A DNA stretch of 64,000 nucleotides from JACCZX01 sp963829995. GTDB taxonomy: Bacteria > Pseudomonadota > Gammaproteobacteria > Burkholderiales > Burkholderiaceae_F. Positions within the stretch are counted from its first letter, which is position 1; every line of letters starts with the position of its first letter. The position numbers and the translations under genes are program-made. This document shows positions 26,815 to 35,119 of this stretch, piece by piece. The DNA lies in assembly GCA_963829995.1 (NCBI GenBank), contig CAWHKW010000009.1, positions 62,001-126,000 on the forward strand, in the 5' to 3' direction. Under the pieces are notes generated by a model. It saw nothing but the letters and a program-made list of their open reading frames with translations. It was not told the origin of the DNA and did not search any database.

Positions 26815-27680
26815 CCTCGTAGCGCGTAGTCGAGCGCGGTGCCGGCAAATACCGCCACGCCTACCCAATTGTTGTGCCGGAACGCTCGCAGGCATCCTTC
26901 CCGCGAGCGGTGGCGAATCAGCATGAAGTGGTAGACCGCCAACCCTGCAGCAACCACACATCCCGCATAAAACGGCCACCGTGCATCGATCGCGGCGCCG
27001 ACGATCAGAAGCAACACCAGGAATGCAGCATACGACGTCATCACTGCGATCACGTCGAAGCGCCCGAAGAAAATCGCGGACGACTTAATGCGTAATCGCA
27101 AGTCGTCATCTCGATCGACCATTGCGTACTCGGTGTCGTACGCGATCACCCAAAACGCGTTGGCAAGCATCAGCAACCAGCCCACGACGGGAACGAATCC
27201 CAACACAGCGGCGAACGCCATCGGAATGCCAAACGAAAACGCCACGCCAAGATATAGCTGCGGTATCGGGATATACCGCTTCGCGAGCGGGTACGTCGCT
27301 GCAATGGCGAGTGCAATGAATGCAAGTTGTATCGCTGCAGCATTCAACAACGGCAGCAACAGCGCTGCACACACCGCCAGCGCGGCCGCAACTCCAATGG
27401 CCTCTCGCCGACTGACCAGACCGCGCGCAACCACACGGTCCGCAGTCCGCTTGACGTGTGCATCGTAGTGCGCATCGGCGGCATCGTTGATCGCGCAGCC
27501 GGCCGAGCGCATCAGGAAAGTGCCAGTCACGAAGACGGTAACCAGCCAAGCGCTCGGCGTCCCGTCCGCAGCGATCCACAGCGCGGTCAATGTCGGCCAG
27601 AGCAGCAGCAGCGTGCCGACCGGCTTATCGAGCCGCGTCAAACTGGCATAAAGGGGCAGACGAGCCGCAATGGAAGTCAT
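26811..27680 (-). CDS. ubiA: 4-hydroxybenzoate octaprenyltransferase
   Basis: Integral membrane prenyltransferase that attaches the polyprenyl tail to 4-hydroxybenzoate in ubiquinone synthesis. From the ATG at 27680 it has 289 residues and about eight to nine transmembrane helices. The first Asp-rich motif is NDAADAHYD (65-73). The second is the DTEYAMVDRDDD region near 180-190. The N-terminal LTRLDKPVGTLLLLWPTL is typical. chorismate lyase (ubiC) is not adjacent. Convergent with proC, stops overlapping by four bases. Confidence 0.94.
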   Translation of the reverse strand: MTSIAARLPLYASLTRLDKPVGTLLLLWPTLTALWIAADGTPSAWLVTVFVTGTFLMRSAGCAINDAADAHYDAHVKRTADRVVARGLVSRREAIGVAAALAVCAALLLPLLNAAAIQLAFIALAIAATYPLAKRYIPIPQLYLGVAFSFGIPMAFAAVLGFVPVVGWLLMLANAFWVIAYDTEYAMVDRDDDLRLRIKSSAIFFGRFDVIAVMTSYAAFLVLLLIVGAAIDARWPFYAGCVVAAGLAVYHFMLIRHRSREGCLRAFRHNNWVGVAVFAGTALDYALRG

Positions 27681-27804
27681 CCTGACCAATGCGCGCCCGG
27701 GAAAGTGCGTAGACAACTTTTTTGCCCTACACGCTTAGCAAGGTTATCGTAACAGCCGCGTTATCCTCATCAGCCATCATCACAACAACACTTCGGGAGA
27801 CCCC

Positions 27805-29124
27805 ATGCTTCGCAGAACACTGATATCCGCCGCGCTGGCTTCAAGCCTTGCGGCTGGCCTATTGAACCCCGCGCTCGCCCAGACCGAGATTCAATGGTGG
27901 CACTCGATGGGTGGCAACCTAGGCGAGTGGGTCAACGACCTAGCCAAGGGATTCAACGAGAGCCAGAAGGAATACAAGGTCGTGCCGGTATTCAAAGGCA
28001 GCTACGACGAGTCGATGACGGCTGCGATCGCCGCTTTTCGCGCCGGTAATGCGCCGCACATCCTGCAAGTGTTCGAAGTCGGCACAGCGACGATGATGGC
28101 AGCGAAGGGTGCGGTTAAGCCAGTTCACGACCTGATGAAAGAGGCCGGCTACAAGTTTGACCCGGCTGCGTACGTGCCCGCAGTCGCCGGCTATTACACG
28201 GCGCCGAACGGCCAGATGCTGAGCCTGCCATTTAACAGCTCGACGACAGTCTTCCACTACAACAAGGACGCGTTCAAAGCAGCGGGACTCGATCCGGAGA
28301 AACCGCCGCAGACCTGGCCCGAAGTGGTGCTCGCCGCGGCGAAGCTGAAGGCCTCCGGCCACAAATGCCCGTTTACGACGAGTTGGGTTAGCTGGACGCA
28401 GCTCGAAAGCTTCTCGGGATGGCATAACACCGAGTTCTCGACATTGCGCAACGGCTTCGGCGGCACTGGGACGCGGCTCGCGTTTAACACCCCGCTGCAC
28501 GTGCGGCATATCGAAAACCTGGCCAACATGTCAAAGCAGGGCTTGTTCGTTTACAAAGGACGTGGCAACACGGCCGACTCTGTATTCGTGTCCGGCGAAT
28601 GCGCAATGATGACCGGCTCGTCAGGGCTGTACGGCAACATCAAGAAAAACGCCAAGTTTGCGAACGGTATCTCGACGCTACCGTACTACCCCGACGTAGC
28701 CGGAGCGCCGCAGAACACGGTGATCGGGGGCGGCAGCTTGTGGGTCATGTCGGGCAAGAAGCCCGCCGAGTACAAAGGCGTAGCGGCGTTCTTCGACTAC
28801 TTGTCGAAGCCCGACGTGCAGTCGGCGAGCCACATGCGCACCGGCTACCTGCCGATTACGATGGCCGCGTACAACATGACCGATAAAGGTGGGTTTTACA
28901 AACAGAATCCCGGCACCGACGTGGCCGTCACGCAGATGATCCGCAAGACCACCGACAAGTCGCGCGGTGTCCGCCTCGGCAACTTCGTGCAGATCCGTAC
29001 GATCGTCGATGAAGAGATGGAGGGAGTGTGGTCCGGCAAGAAGAGCGCGAAAGAGGCGCTCGACACGGCAGTCAAGCGCGGCAACGAACAGTTAGAGCGG
29101 TTCGAGAAAGCGAACAAGAGCTGA
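27805..29124 (+). CDS. ugpB: sn-Glycerol-3-phosphate ABC transporter substrate-binding protein
   Basis: Periplasmic binding protein for glycerol-3-phosphate or glycerophosphodiesters. The 439-residue product has a Sec signal cleaved after about ALAQ (residue 26) and then the UgpB-type start TEIQWWHSMGGNLGEWVN. The sequences NAPHILQVFEVGTATMM and PFNSSTTVFHYNKDAF match the family. GGGAGA is placed well before the ATG. The usual ugpA, ugpE and ugpC partners are not beside it; a terminator follows directly, so it is an orphan here or the rest lies elsewhere. Confidence 0.93.
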   Translation: MLRRTLISAALASSLAAGLLNPALAQTEIQWWHSMGGNLGEWVNDLAKGFNESQKEYKVVPVFKGSYDESMTAAIAAFRAGNAPHILQVFEVGTATMMAAKGAVKPVHDLMKEAGYKFDPAAYVPAVAGYYTAPNGQMLSLPFNSSTTVFHYNKDAFKAAGLDPEKPPQTWPEVVLAAAKLKASGHKCPFTTSWVSWTQLESFSGWHNTEFSTLRNGFGGTGTRLAFNTPLHVRHIENLANMSKQGLFVYKGRGNTADSVFVSGECAMMTGSSGLYGNIKKNAKFANGISTLPYYPDVAGAPQNTVIGGGSLWVMSGKKPAEYKGVAAFFDYLSKPDVQSASHMRTGYLPITMAAYNMTDKGGFYKQNPGTDVAVTQMIRKTTDKSRGVRLGNFVQIRTIVDEEMEGVWSGKKSAKEALDTAVKRGNEQLERFEKANKS

Positions 29125-29141
29125 CATTCGGTTCGCCAATC

Positions 29142-29174
29142 GCGGCCGCGGGCCTTTCGCCACGGCCGCTTTTT
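29142..29174 (+). terminator. Rho-independent terminator after ugpB
   Basis: Stem GCGGCCG (29142-29148) with CGGCCGC (29163-29169), then TTTTT at 29170-29174. It starts 17 bases after the ugpB stop. Its T-run overlaps the stop codon of the opposing GGDEF-EAL gene. Confidence 0.78.
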
Positions 29175-31005
29175 ATTTGCTCAACGACTTCGCGAATTCG
29201 ATAAACCCAGCTGAAGTCAGAGGGCGCCCGAGCAGGAAGCCCTGCGCTTCATTGCATCCGCAATCAGTGACGAACGACAGTTGCTCGCGCGTCTCGACGC
29301 CTTCTGCAACGACGTGCAAACCGAGTCCGCGCGCGAGGCTGGTCAGCGCCGCGACGATCTTGCAATCGGCCGGGTCACTCGGCCCGGCCCGCACGAACTG
29401 GCCGTCGATCTTGATCACGTCGACTGGAAAGCGACGCAGGTTGCTCAGGCTGGAATAGCCCGTGCCGAAATTGTCGAGCGCGATCTTCACACCCATCGCA
29501 TGCAGCCCGGACAGCACCTGCTCAGCCTTGGCGCCGTCGCGCATCAGGCTTGCCTCGGTGATCTCGACCTGCAGACGTTCGGCGTCGAGCCCGGAATCCA
29601 CCAGCGCCTGACTCACCATCGGCAACAACGAGCGCCCGCGAAACTCGCGCGGCGAAAGGTTGACGCTTACGAGCGGTTCACCAAGCCCCGCTGCGGTCCA
29701 CTGCATGGCCGCACGGCACGCTTCGCGCAAAACGACTTCGCCGATCGGCACAATCAAGCCGGTGTCCTCGGCCACGGCAATAAAGCTGCCGGGCTCCTGC
29801 AAGCCGTGCTCGGGGTCGCGCCAGCGCAACAACGCTTCGGCGCCGACCAGCTTGCGATTCTTCAGATCGATGCGCGGTTGGTAGTACGCCTCGAACTCGC
29901 CAGCTTCAAGCGCGCGCCGCAGCCCTGCTTCTATCTGCAGCCGGCGCACCACCTCCGCATTCATGCGCGGCTCGAACAACTGCACGTTTCCACGCCCGCG
30001 CGACTTGGCGAACGACAGCGCCGCATCGGCGTTGCGCAGAAGCATTTCCGGGCTCGCGCCGTCGCTCGGGAACATCGCTGCGCCGACACTGACGCTGACG
30101 TTGACCTGCTCGGCGTCGATCTCAAACGGCTCCGACAGCAATTCGGCCAGCTTGCCGGCAACGTGCTCGGCGTCGTCCACATGGCGCAAACGTCCGAGCA
30201 CGATTGCGAACTCGTCGGCACCCGTACGCGCCACCAGATCGGAAGTGCGCACGGTGTCGACCAGGCGCGCGGCGGTTGCGCGCAACAGCGCATCGCCAAC
30301 GCGGTGGCCGAGCGCATCGTTCAGCTTCGTGAATTCGTCGATGTCGACGACCAGTACCGCCAGCCGATCGCCACCGAGTTGATGATTGCGAATTGCTTCG
30401 TCGAGCCGGGATTCAAGCAGTCGCCGGTTCGGCAGTTCGGTCAATTCGTCGTACAACGCGATGCGGCGTGCCCGCTCCTCGACTTCGCTGCGCTCGTACA
30501 GCTCGGCGACCAGCCGCTCGTTGGACCACGCGAGCTCGTCGTGCGCCGCGCGCACGCGTTGCTCCAGATCGTCGCGCGCCTTTGCGAGCGCCGCTTCCAT
30601 TTCCTTGCGTGCGCTGATGTCATCGACCAGCCACACGGTTTCGCCGGCCGGGCCGCCTGGCTTGATGCACTTCACCAGCAAGCGCGTCCACACACGCGAG
30701 CCGTTGCTGCGCACGGTGCGCCATTCGATCGCCGGCGAACCGTCTGCGGCCAATGCATCGCCTATGCGGCTGGCGAACGACTGGAATTCTTCGTCCGATC
30801 CGAAAAGTACCGCCGCCGATCGGCCAAGCAGATCTGCGACGTCCCATCCGAACAGACGAGCCGCGCTCGAATTGCACTGCGCGATGTTGCCGTCGCAGAC
30901 CACCAGAATGCCGACCGAATCGTTGGCAAGCAGCGCGCGATATTCCTGCAGCCGCCGCTCAACTTCATGCGGGCGGTCCGGCAAAAACAACGTCATCGAT
31001 CTCAC
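29173..31005 (-). CDS. PAS-GGDEF-EAL cyclic-di-GMP signalling protein
   Basis: Cytosolic regulator of cyclic-di-GMP levels, 610 residues: PAS domain (about 22-135), coiled-coil linker (136-180), GGDEF (181-345) and EAL (355-610). No membrane segment is seen. The GGDEF signature reads GADEF (262-266), one residue off consensus, with the inhibitory RxxD site at 253-256. In EAL, EAL (390-392), NLSP, EITE (481-484) and KIDGQFV are kept, but the loop DDFG is DNFG (511-514), so Asn512 replaces a metal-binding Asp. Phosphodiesterase activity may be weakened. A second ATG lies at 30996. Confidence 0.93.
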   Translation of the reverse strand: MRSMTLFLPDRPHEVERRLQEYRALLANDSVGILVVCDGNIAQCNSSAARLFGWDVADLLGRSAAVLFGSDEEFQSFASRIGDALAADGSPAIEWRTVRSNGSRVWTRLLVKCIKPGGPAGETVWLVDDISARKEMEAALAKARDDLEQRVRAAHDELAWSNERLVAELYERSEVEERARRIALYDELTELPNRRLLESRLDEAIRNHQLGGDRLAVLVVDIDEFTKLNDALGHRVGDALLRATAARLVDTVRTSDLVARTGADEFAIVLGRLRHVDDAEHVAGKLAELLSEPFEIDAEQVNVSVSVGAAMFPSDGASPEMLLRNADAALSFAKSRGRGNVQLFEPRMNAEVVRRLQIEAGLRRALEAGEFEAYYQPRIDLKNRKLVGAEALLRWRDPEHGLQEPGSFIAVAEDTGLIVPIGEVVLREACRAAMQWTAAGLGEPLVSVNLSPREFRGRSLLPMVSQALVDSGLDAERLQVEITEASLMRDGAKAEQVLSGLHAMGVKIALDNFGTGYSSLSNLRRFPVDVIKIDGQFVRAGPSDPADCKIVAALTSLARGLGLHVVAEGVETREQLSFVTDCGCNEAQGFLLGRPLTSAGFIEFAKSLSK

Positions 31006-31129
31006 GCATCAAAGTCGGCTCGCTTAGTGGACCAGGGCGCTGGTCAGGCGCGCCGAGTGTGGAGCAGGCCCCCTCTGAAGAAACGTCGATTACGGCCGGG
31101 CTCGCCCGCTTATTTGAAACGCTTGGCGC

Positions 31130-31759
31130 TCAAGTCGGCGCGTGCTTGTGCCGACCAGGACGACCGCGCGTCAAGGGAACGCGCGACGAGGTACGCACGT
31201 CGGCTTTCAGCACCGTCTTGAAGTAGCGCAGCGCGAGCTCGTTGTCCTTCGCATTGCCTGCCGCCACGCAGTCGCGCGGCACGACCAGCCGATAGTTGCG
31301 AACGTAAGCATCGGCCGCAGTAAACAGGATGCATTGATGACTGGAAACGCCTGTCAACACCAGCGTTTCGACCCCGACCAGTTGCAACAGAGTCTGCAGT
31401 GGCGTCGAAAAAAAGCCCGAGTTTGCAGGCTTCAGTACAAAGTAATCCTGATCGTCCGGCATCAGCAGTCGCGCGACCGGCTCGCCGCGCACGCCCTCAT
31501 TGAGACAGCGATGCACCAGTTGGCGAAAGTCAGATCGCCATTGCCCGAAGTTGTCGTTGACGTAGATCGTCGGAATGCGCGCGGCGCGGGCGCGCTTCTT
31601 CAGACGGACGATGTTGCGCGCGGCAGGCAGGGCGTTGCGAAACAAACGTTGCCCATCCTCAAACTCGAAATCCGAAATCATGTCGATGATCAGCAGCGCG
31701 ACCTTCGAATCGTGTGGCGCCGACTCATCACCTCCTTGCCTGTCGCGCGCCATGGCCAA
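31130..31759 (-). CDS. Isochorismatase-like cysteine hydrolase
   Basis: The product (209 residues) belongs to the isochorismatase-like superfamily, which hydrolyses amides or vinyl ethers through a Cys nucleophile. The triad is visible: Asp in LLIIDMISDFE (near 26), Lys in VLKPANSGFF (near 110) and Cys in TGVSSHQCIL (near 144), with the cis-peptide region before the cysteine. Members include nicotinamidase, ureidoacrylate and N-carbamoylsarcosine hydrolases; the substrate cannot be assigned. The Arg/His-rich C-terminal tail is unusual. It ends two bases before the DUF421 gene begins downstream of it on the complementary map. Confidence 0.85.
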   Translation of the reverse strand: MAMARDRQGGDESAPHDSKVALLIIDMISDFEFEDGQRLFRNALPAARNIVRLKKRARAARIPTIYVNDNFGQWRSDFRQLVHRCLNEGVRGEPVARLLMPDDQDYFVLKPANSGFFSTPLQTLLQLVGVETLVLTGVSSHQCILFTAADAYVRNYRLVVPRDCVAAGNAKDNELALRYFKTVLKADVRTSSRVPLTRGRPGRHKHAPT

Positions 31760-31761
31760 CG

Positions 31762-32214
31762 CTATGAAACGTTTTCCTTGGGAATGATCGAGATGCCGCC
31801 GCTGCGCTCCAGCACCGCGTACCTGATTTGATCCAGCCGTTCGATGCCCTGCAGATGGCGGGCCGCGCTAAGCACGTCGTCGACGTCGACCCGCGCCTTG
31901 TCCATCCGATCTTGCAGGGCCACGCCGTCTTCGACGATCACCAGCGGGACATCGTCGAGCCATTTATCGACTTTCTTGGAGCGACGCTTCAGCAATGACA
32001 GTCCAATGTCCAGCGTCACCAGTGTGATGATGACGATCAGCGCGTTGGTGATCGAAAAGTCCTCCCCGAGCAATGCCTGTTGCGTCGCTTCGCCAATGAT
32101 CAGCAGCAGCACGAAGTCGAAGGTGGTGATCTGCGCCAGCGAGCGCTTGCCAGACAGCCGCATGATGATCATCAACCCGATGTAGATCGCGGCGGCGCGC
32201 CAGACCGAGTCCAT
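31762..32214 (-). CDS. DUF421/YetF-type membrane protein
   Basis: The product (150 residues from the ATG at 32214) has three N-terminal transmembrane segments, containing IMRLSGKRSLAQITTFDFVL, the hallmark of DUF421. A cytoplasmic YetF-like domain follows with DDVPLVIVEDGVALQDRM. Function in this family is not established; Bacillus relatives are linked to spore germination or stress. It lies eight bases downstream of a membrane-anchored hypothetical gene, forming a likely two-gene unit followed by the isochorismatase-like gene. Confidence 0.9.
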   Translation of the reverse strand: MDSVWRAAAIYIGLMIIMRLSGKRSLAQITTFDFVLLLIIGEATQQALLGEDFSITNALIVIITLVTLDIGLSLLKRRSKKVDKWLDDVPLVIVEDGVALQDRMDKARVDVDDVLSAARHLQGIERLDQIRYAVLERSGGISIIPKENVS

Positions 32215-32222
32215 GCATTGCC

Positions 32223-32768
32223 TCAGGGATAGACGAAGTGCGCAAAAAACACCGGCGCAGCGCCGTCGACGGCTATCCACCCTTCGTGCCGGCCTATCGA
32301 CTCCGGAACCAGCTCAAAGCGGATGGTCGCTGCGGCTGATGCAGCGCGGTCGAAGACGAAGACGTGCTGGCGATCGGCAATCGACGTCGAGGTCGGCGGC
32401 GGTGTGATGGTTCGCACATTCATCGCGCCGAGATACTGGTCACTGATGGATAGGCGCATCGGCCGCGCACTTGCCGATGCGGTGACATTGACTTCAAGAG
32501 TCGTGGAGGACGAATACCGTGCAAAGCGCGCGTACCGAACCTCGGTCAAGCGGGACGAGTCGGATGCCGTGGCGAGCTCAACGATTCCACCGCCACCGAA
32601 AACACCGGCGAGCGCGGCGATAATCACAAGCAACATCGCGGCCCAACCAAAGCGCTCGACGCGCCACTGGCGCCGTTGAAATCCGATGTCGTCGTCAAAC
32701 GGAGCCCGGTGGGAAAGGCCGCCCGCCTTCCGGGATGAGCCGGTTTCGCTGGACTTGGGTTTCGTCAT
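32223..32768 (-). CDS. Membrane-anchored hypothetical protein next to YetF
   Basis: Unrecognised product of 181 residues. A charged N-terminus (about 1-40) leads to one transmembrane helix (GWAAMLLVIIAALAGVFGG, about 42-60). A beta-rich extracytoplasmic domain (about 65-181) ends in FFAHFVYP. The topology suggests a single-pass inner-membrane protein with a periplasmic domain. Tight spacing (eight bases) to the DUF421/YetF gene suggests the two work together. The ATG at 32768 is chosen because the region upstream, though open, is Arg-rich and lacks similarity to membrane-protein N-termini. Confidence 0.75.
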   Translation of the reverse strand: MTKPKSSETGSSRKAGGLSHRAPFDDDIGFQRRQWRVERFGWAAMLLVIIAALAGVFGGGGIVELATASDSSRLTEVRYARFARYSSSTTLEVNVTASASARPMRLSISDQYLGAMNVRTITPPPTSTSIADRQHVFVFDRAASAAATIRFELVPESIGRHEGWIAVDGAAPVFFAHFVYP

Positions 32769-32936
32769 AGTCGTTCGTCGATCCAGAGGCATCCAGCAAG
32801 GCGTGTTCCCTGCGTTCGCCGCCGCGGCGCTGCACAGCCGGCGATCATGCCGTTGGCCGCGGAAGACCGTCATGCGCTGAGGGGCCGACGCGTTCAGCGC
32901 CGGCCGTGACCTACCTCGCGCCGCAGACCAACGGGC

Positions 32937-33356
32937 TCAGCGCCACAACACTTCGTTGATTTTCTTCTGGGCAGCGCGCGAAATCATCACCAGGCTGTGC
33001 GCCAGGCGTCGTCCATGCGAAGGGTCCGTCGGGTCGGCCGTCTTATCTCGATTGACGGTGTTCCGGACCAGCGCTCGGTCGAGGGTCGCCGCCGGGACGC
33101 TTCGCTTCTGGTTGTGCGCCTGGTCGATGGAGCCGTCGCTCTTCACCTTGAAGCGCTGACAATAGAACCGAACGATCTCTTTCGGTTTTTTGTTTTCCAG
33201 CCGGCATACGACTGTCGCAATGTCGACCGTCTGGCCGGCAAAGTTCTGCAGCACGGCCCGGCGCCCAAACAGGAATTCTTCGAACGTCGTCTTCGACAAG
33301 GGCAGTGCGTCGTCACCACGCACGAGGAAAATTCGATAGCCGATACTTTTTTTCAC
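32937..33356 (-). CDS. Conserved-looking hypothetical protein, basic
   Basis: Unrecognised product of 139 residues, rich in Lys/Arg, with no signal peptide or membrane segment. The N-terminal half (MKKSIGYRIFLVRGDDALP, then FEEFLFGRRAVLQ and VCRLENKKPKEIVRFYCQRF) has a regular alternating pattern consistent with a folded alpha/beta domain. The C-terminal third (about 90-139) is helical and charged. Codon bias matches real genes nearby. It lies alone between the YetF pair and the truncated receiver. Function unknown. Confidence 0.62.
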   Translation of the reverse strand: MKKSIGYRIFLVRGDDALPLSKTTFEEFLFGRRAVLQNFAGQTVDIATVVCRLENKKPKEIVRFYCQRFKVKSDGSIDQAHNQKRSVPAATLDRALVRNTVNRDKTADPTDPSHGRRLAHSLVMISRAAQKKINEVLWR

Positions 33357-33441
33357 TCTTCGCTTTATGCAGGATGCGCCGCGATCGATTTATCAATCAG
33401 GCGCGAAGCAGATCGTTGTACTTGCCGGAGCGGCGATAGTC

Positions 33442-33861
33442 TCAAAAGATCGGGCCCTTGAGGCCCGATGCGGATGACTTGAAACGGCTAAGCCGAATGC
33501 GGGTGCTGACGCACGCTTGCAATAACGCAGCATGCCTAGCGCCGCGCGGCACCTTGCGCACTTCGTCCAGAATTTGATCGGGCTCGACCGGCTTGACCAT
33601 GTGAAGGTCGAAGCCAGCGTCGCGCGAACGTTGCCGATCTTCGTCTTTGCCCCAGCCGGTAACGGCGACGAGCACCATGCCGTTCATTCCGGGTTGGCCG
33701 CGCAGCCGGCGTGCCAGCTCGAAGCCATTGACGCTGGGTAAGCCGAGATCGAGAAACGCGATCTCAGGCCGAAACTCGGCGGCGACGGTCTCGGCCGAGA
33801 TGGCCTCGAATGTGGTCCGCACGTCGTGGCCCTCGAACTCCAGTAGCGCCGAGAGACTCAA
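33442..33861 (-). pseudogene. N-terminally truncated receiver domain
   Basis: The sequence encodes most of a CheY-like receiver: phospho-acceptor Asp38 in IAFLDLGLPSVNG, Thr in VAVTGWGKDED and Lys90 in HMVKPVEPD. The first beta strand and the acidic DD pair that bind magnesium are missing. The open frame begins at what should be helix 1 (SLSALLEFEGHDV), just after the stop of the gene upstream. The only start available is a TTG. It most resembles the receiver at the end of the hybrid kinase at 43722, so it is probably a leftover of such a gene, perhaps unexpressed. Confidence 0.7.
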
Positions 33862-33869
33862 CGCGAAGA

Positions 33870-35045
33870 CTAGAGGGTAGCCCGCAGATCGGCTCGCACG
33901 ATATCGAGATATTCACGGTGTTTGCGAATGTAATTCATCGCGTACGGGCAGATTGGAATGACTGTCTTGCCCTGACCACGAATGTCATCGAGCATCGCAC
34001 TAACCAGGTGTGATCCGAACCCTTTGCCTTCGTGTTGCCGCAACACTTCAGTGTGCTTTATCAATATCGACGCTGGGGCCACTGGATCGTATTCGCTGTA
34101 ACCGACCTCTTCTTCGTCCAGCATCAGTCGATAGCGGCGCGCGATGGCGTCGTTTACAAGCTTCAGTTCCTGGCCTGCCGTGGAAGAGTTGAGGAACTGT
34201 TCGCTCCAGCGCTCGTGCTCAGGTGCTTTCGTCAGTCGCTGCATCAGCTTCTCTGGAGCGACGTTCTGCAACTCGCCCGGTGCGGTTCCCGCGAGCACGG
34301 CCCGCGCGGTGTCGTACAGCGCCTGCACGCTGGCAGCGAACCCCTGATGGCCGCGCAGACACACGCGCACGCGGCGGCTGGCAAGGTATTCAAGATCCAT
34401 TAGCTCGGCCCCCGGACTGCCGAGAATCAGCGGAAGGCCGACGCTGTCTGCAATTCGATCGAGTTGCGCGCGGGTCTTTAGATACGGAACGAAAAGCGCA
34501 TTCACTCCGGCCTGCTCATACGCCTGCAGCCGGCGCACCGCATCGTCGATGTGCGTGATCGCGACAGCGGCGGTGCGCCCGAAAATCGCGATACCCGATT
34601 CGCGCGCAGCGGTGACTGCGGCTCGCATTCTTCCGACGCCCTCTTCTACCGAAGTGAGGCTCGGCTCTTTCGGCGACCCGAACGCACGCGGGAGCAGTGT
34701 GTCCTCGATCGACAACCCGGCCGCGCCCGCGCCCGCGAGCTCCTCGACGGTGCGCATTACGTTCAGCGCATTGCCGAAACCGTGGTCGGCGTCGACCAGC
34801 ACGGGCAGTTTGCTGGCGCGACAAATGCGGCGCGTCTGCTCGGCGAGCTCGGTCAGCGTGAGCAGCATCAGGTCCGGCGCGCCGAGCACGGCGAACGATG
34901 CGACCGAGCCGCCGAGAAGACCGACCTCGAAGCCCACCTCGTCGGCGATGCGAGCCGACAACGGATCGAACACCGAGCCGGCGATCACGCAGCGGTCGCC
35001 AGCGAGCAGTGCTGCGAGTTTCTTACGCTTGTCCTGAAGGTTCAT
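33870..35045 (-). CDS. Isocitrate lyase/PEP mutase-family enzyme fused to a NATD1-like acetyltransferase domain
   Basis: A 391-residue protein. Residues 1-285 form a TIM-barrel of the ICL/PEP-mutase superfamily, closest in pattern to small oxaloacetate decarboxylase-type members (GSVFDPLSARIADE, VDADHGFGNALNV at 84-96, SIEDTLLPRAFG). The KKCGH loop of true isocitrate lyase is absent. Residues 298-384 form a small GNAT domain of the NATD1/YjdJ type (HEGKGFGSHLVSAMLDD, then CPYAMNYIRKH). The reading frame is continuous between the two. It lies 74 bases from the ornithine cyclodeaminase homologue. Catalytic role inferred only at superfamily level. Confidence 0.85.
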   Translation of the reverse strand: MNLQDKRKKLAALLAGDRCVIAGSVFDPLSARIADEVGFEVGLLGGSVASFAVLGAPDLMLLTLTELAEQTRRICRASKLPVLVDADHGFGNALNVMRTVEELAGAGAAGLSIEDTLLPRAFGSPKEPSLTSVEEGVGRMRAAVTAARESGIAIFGRTAAVAITHIDDAVRRLQAYEQAGVNALFVPYLKTRAQLDRIADSVGLPLILGSPGAELMDLEYLASRRVRVCLRGHQGFAASVQALYDTARAVLAGTAPGELQNVAPEKLMQRLTKAPEHERWSEQFLNSSTAGQELKLVNDAIARRYRLMLDEEEVGYSEYDPVAPASILIKHTEVLRQHEGKGFGSHLVSAMLDDIRGQGKTVIPICPYAMNYIRKHREYLDIVRADLRATL

Positions 35046-35119
35046 ACGTCGTTTGCGCTTCGTGCCATCTGGTTAAGCACCGATACTACGCACGAGGGTT
35101 GGACCGGTGAAAGCGAGCT

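Noticed and set aside
29281..31221. Plus-strand open frame of 646 codons
   Set aside because: It lies antisense to the clear PAS-GGDEF-EAL gene; long antisense frames are expected in high-GC DNA, and it has no recognisable domain.
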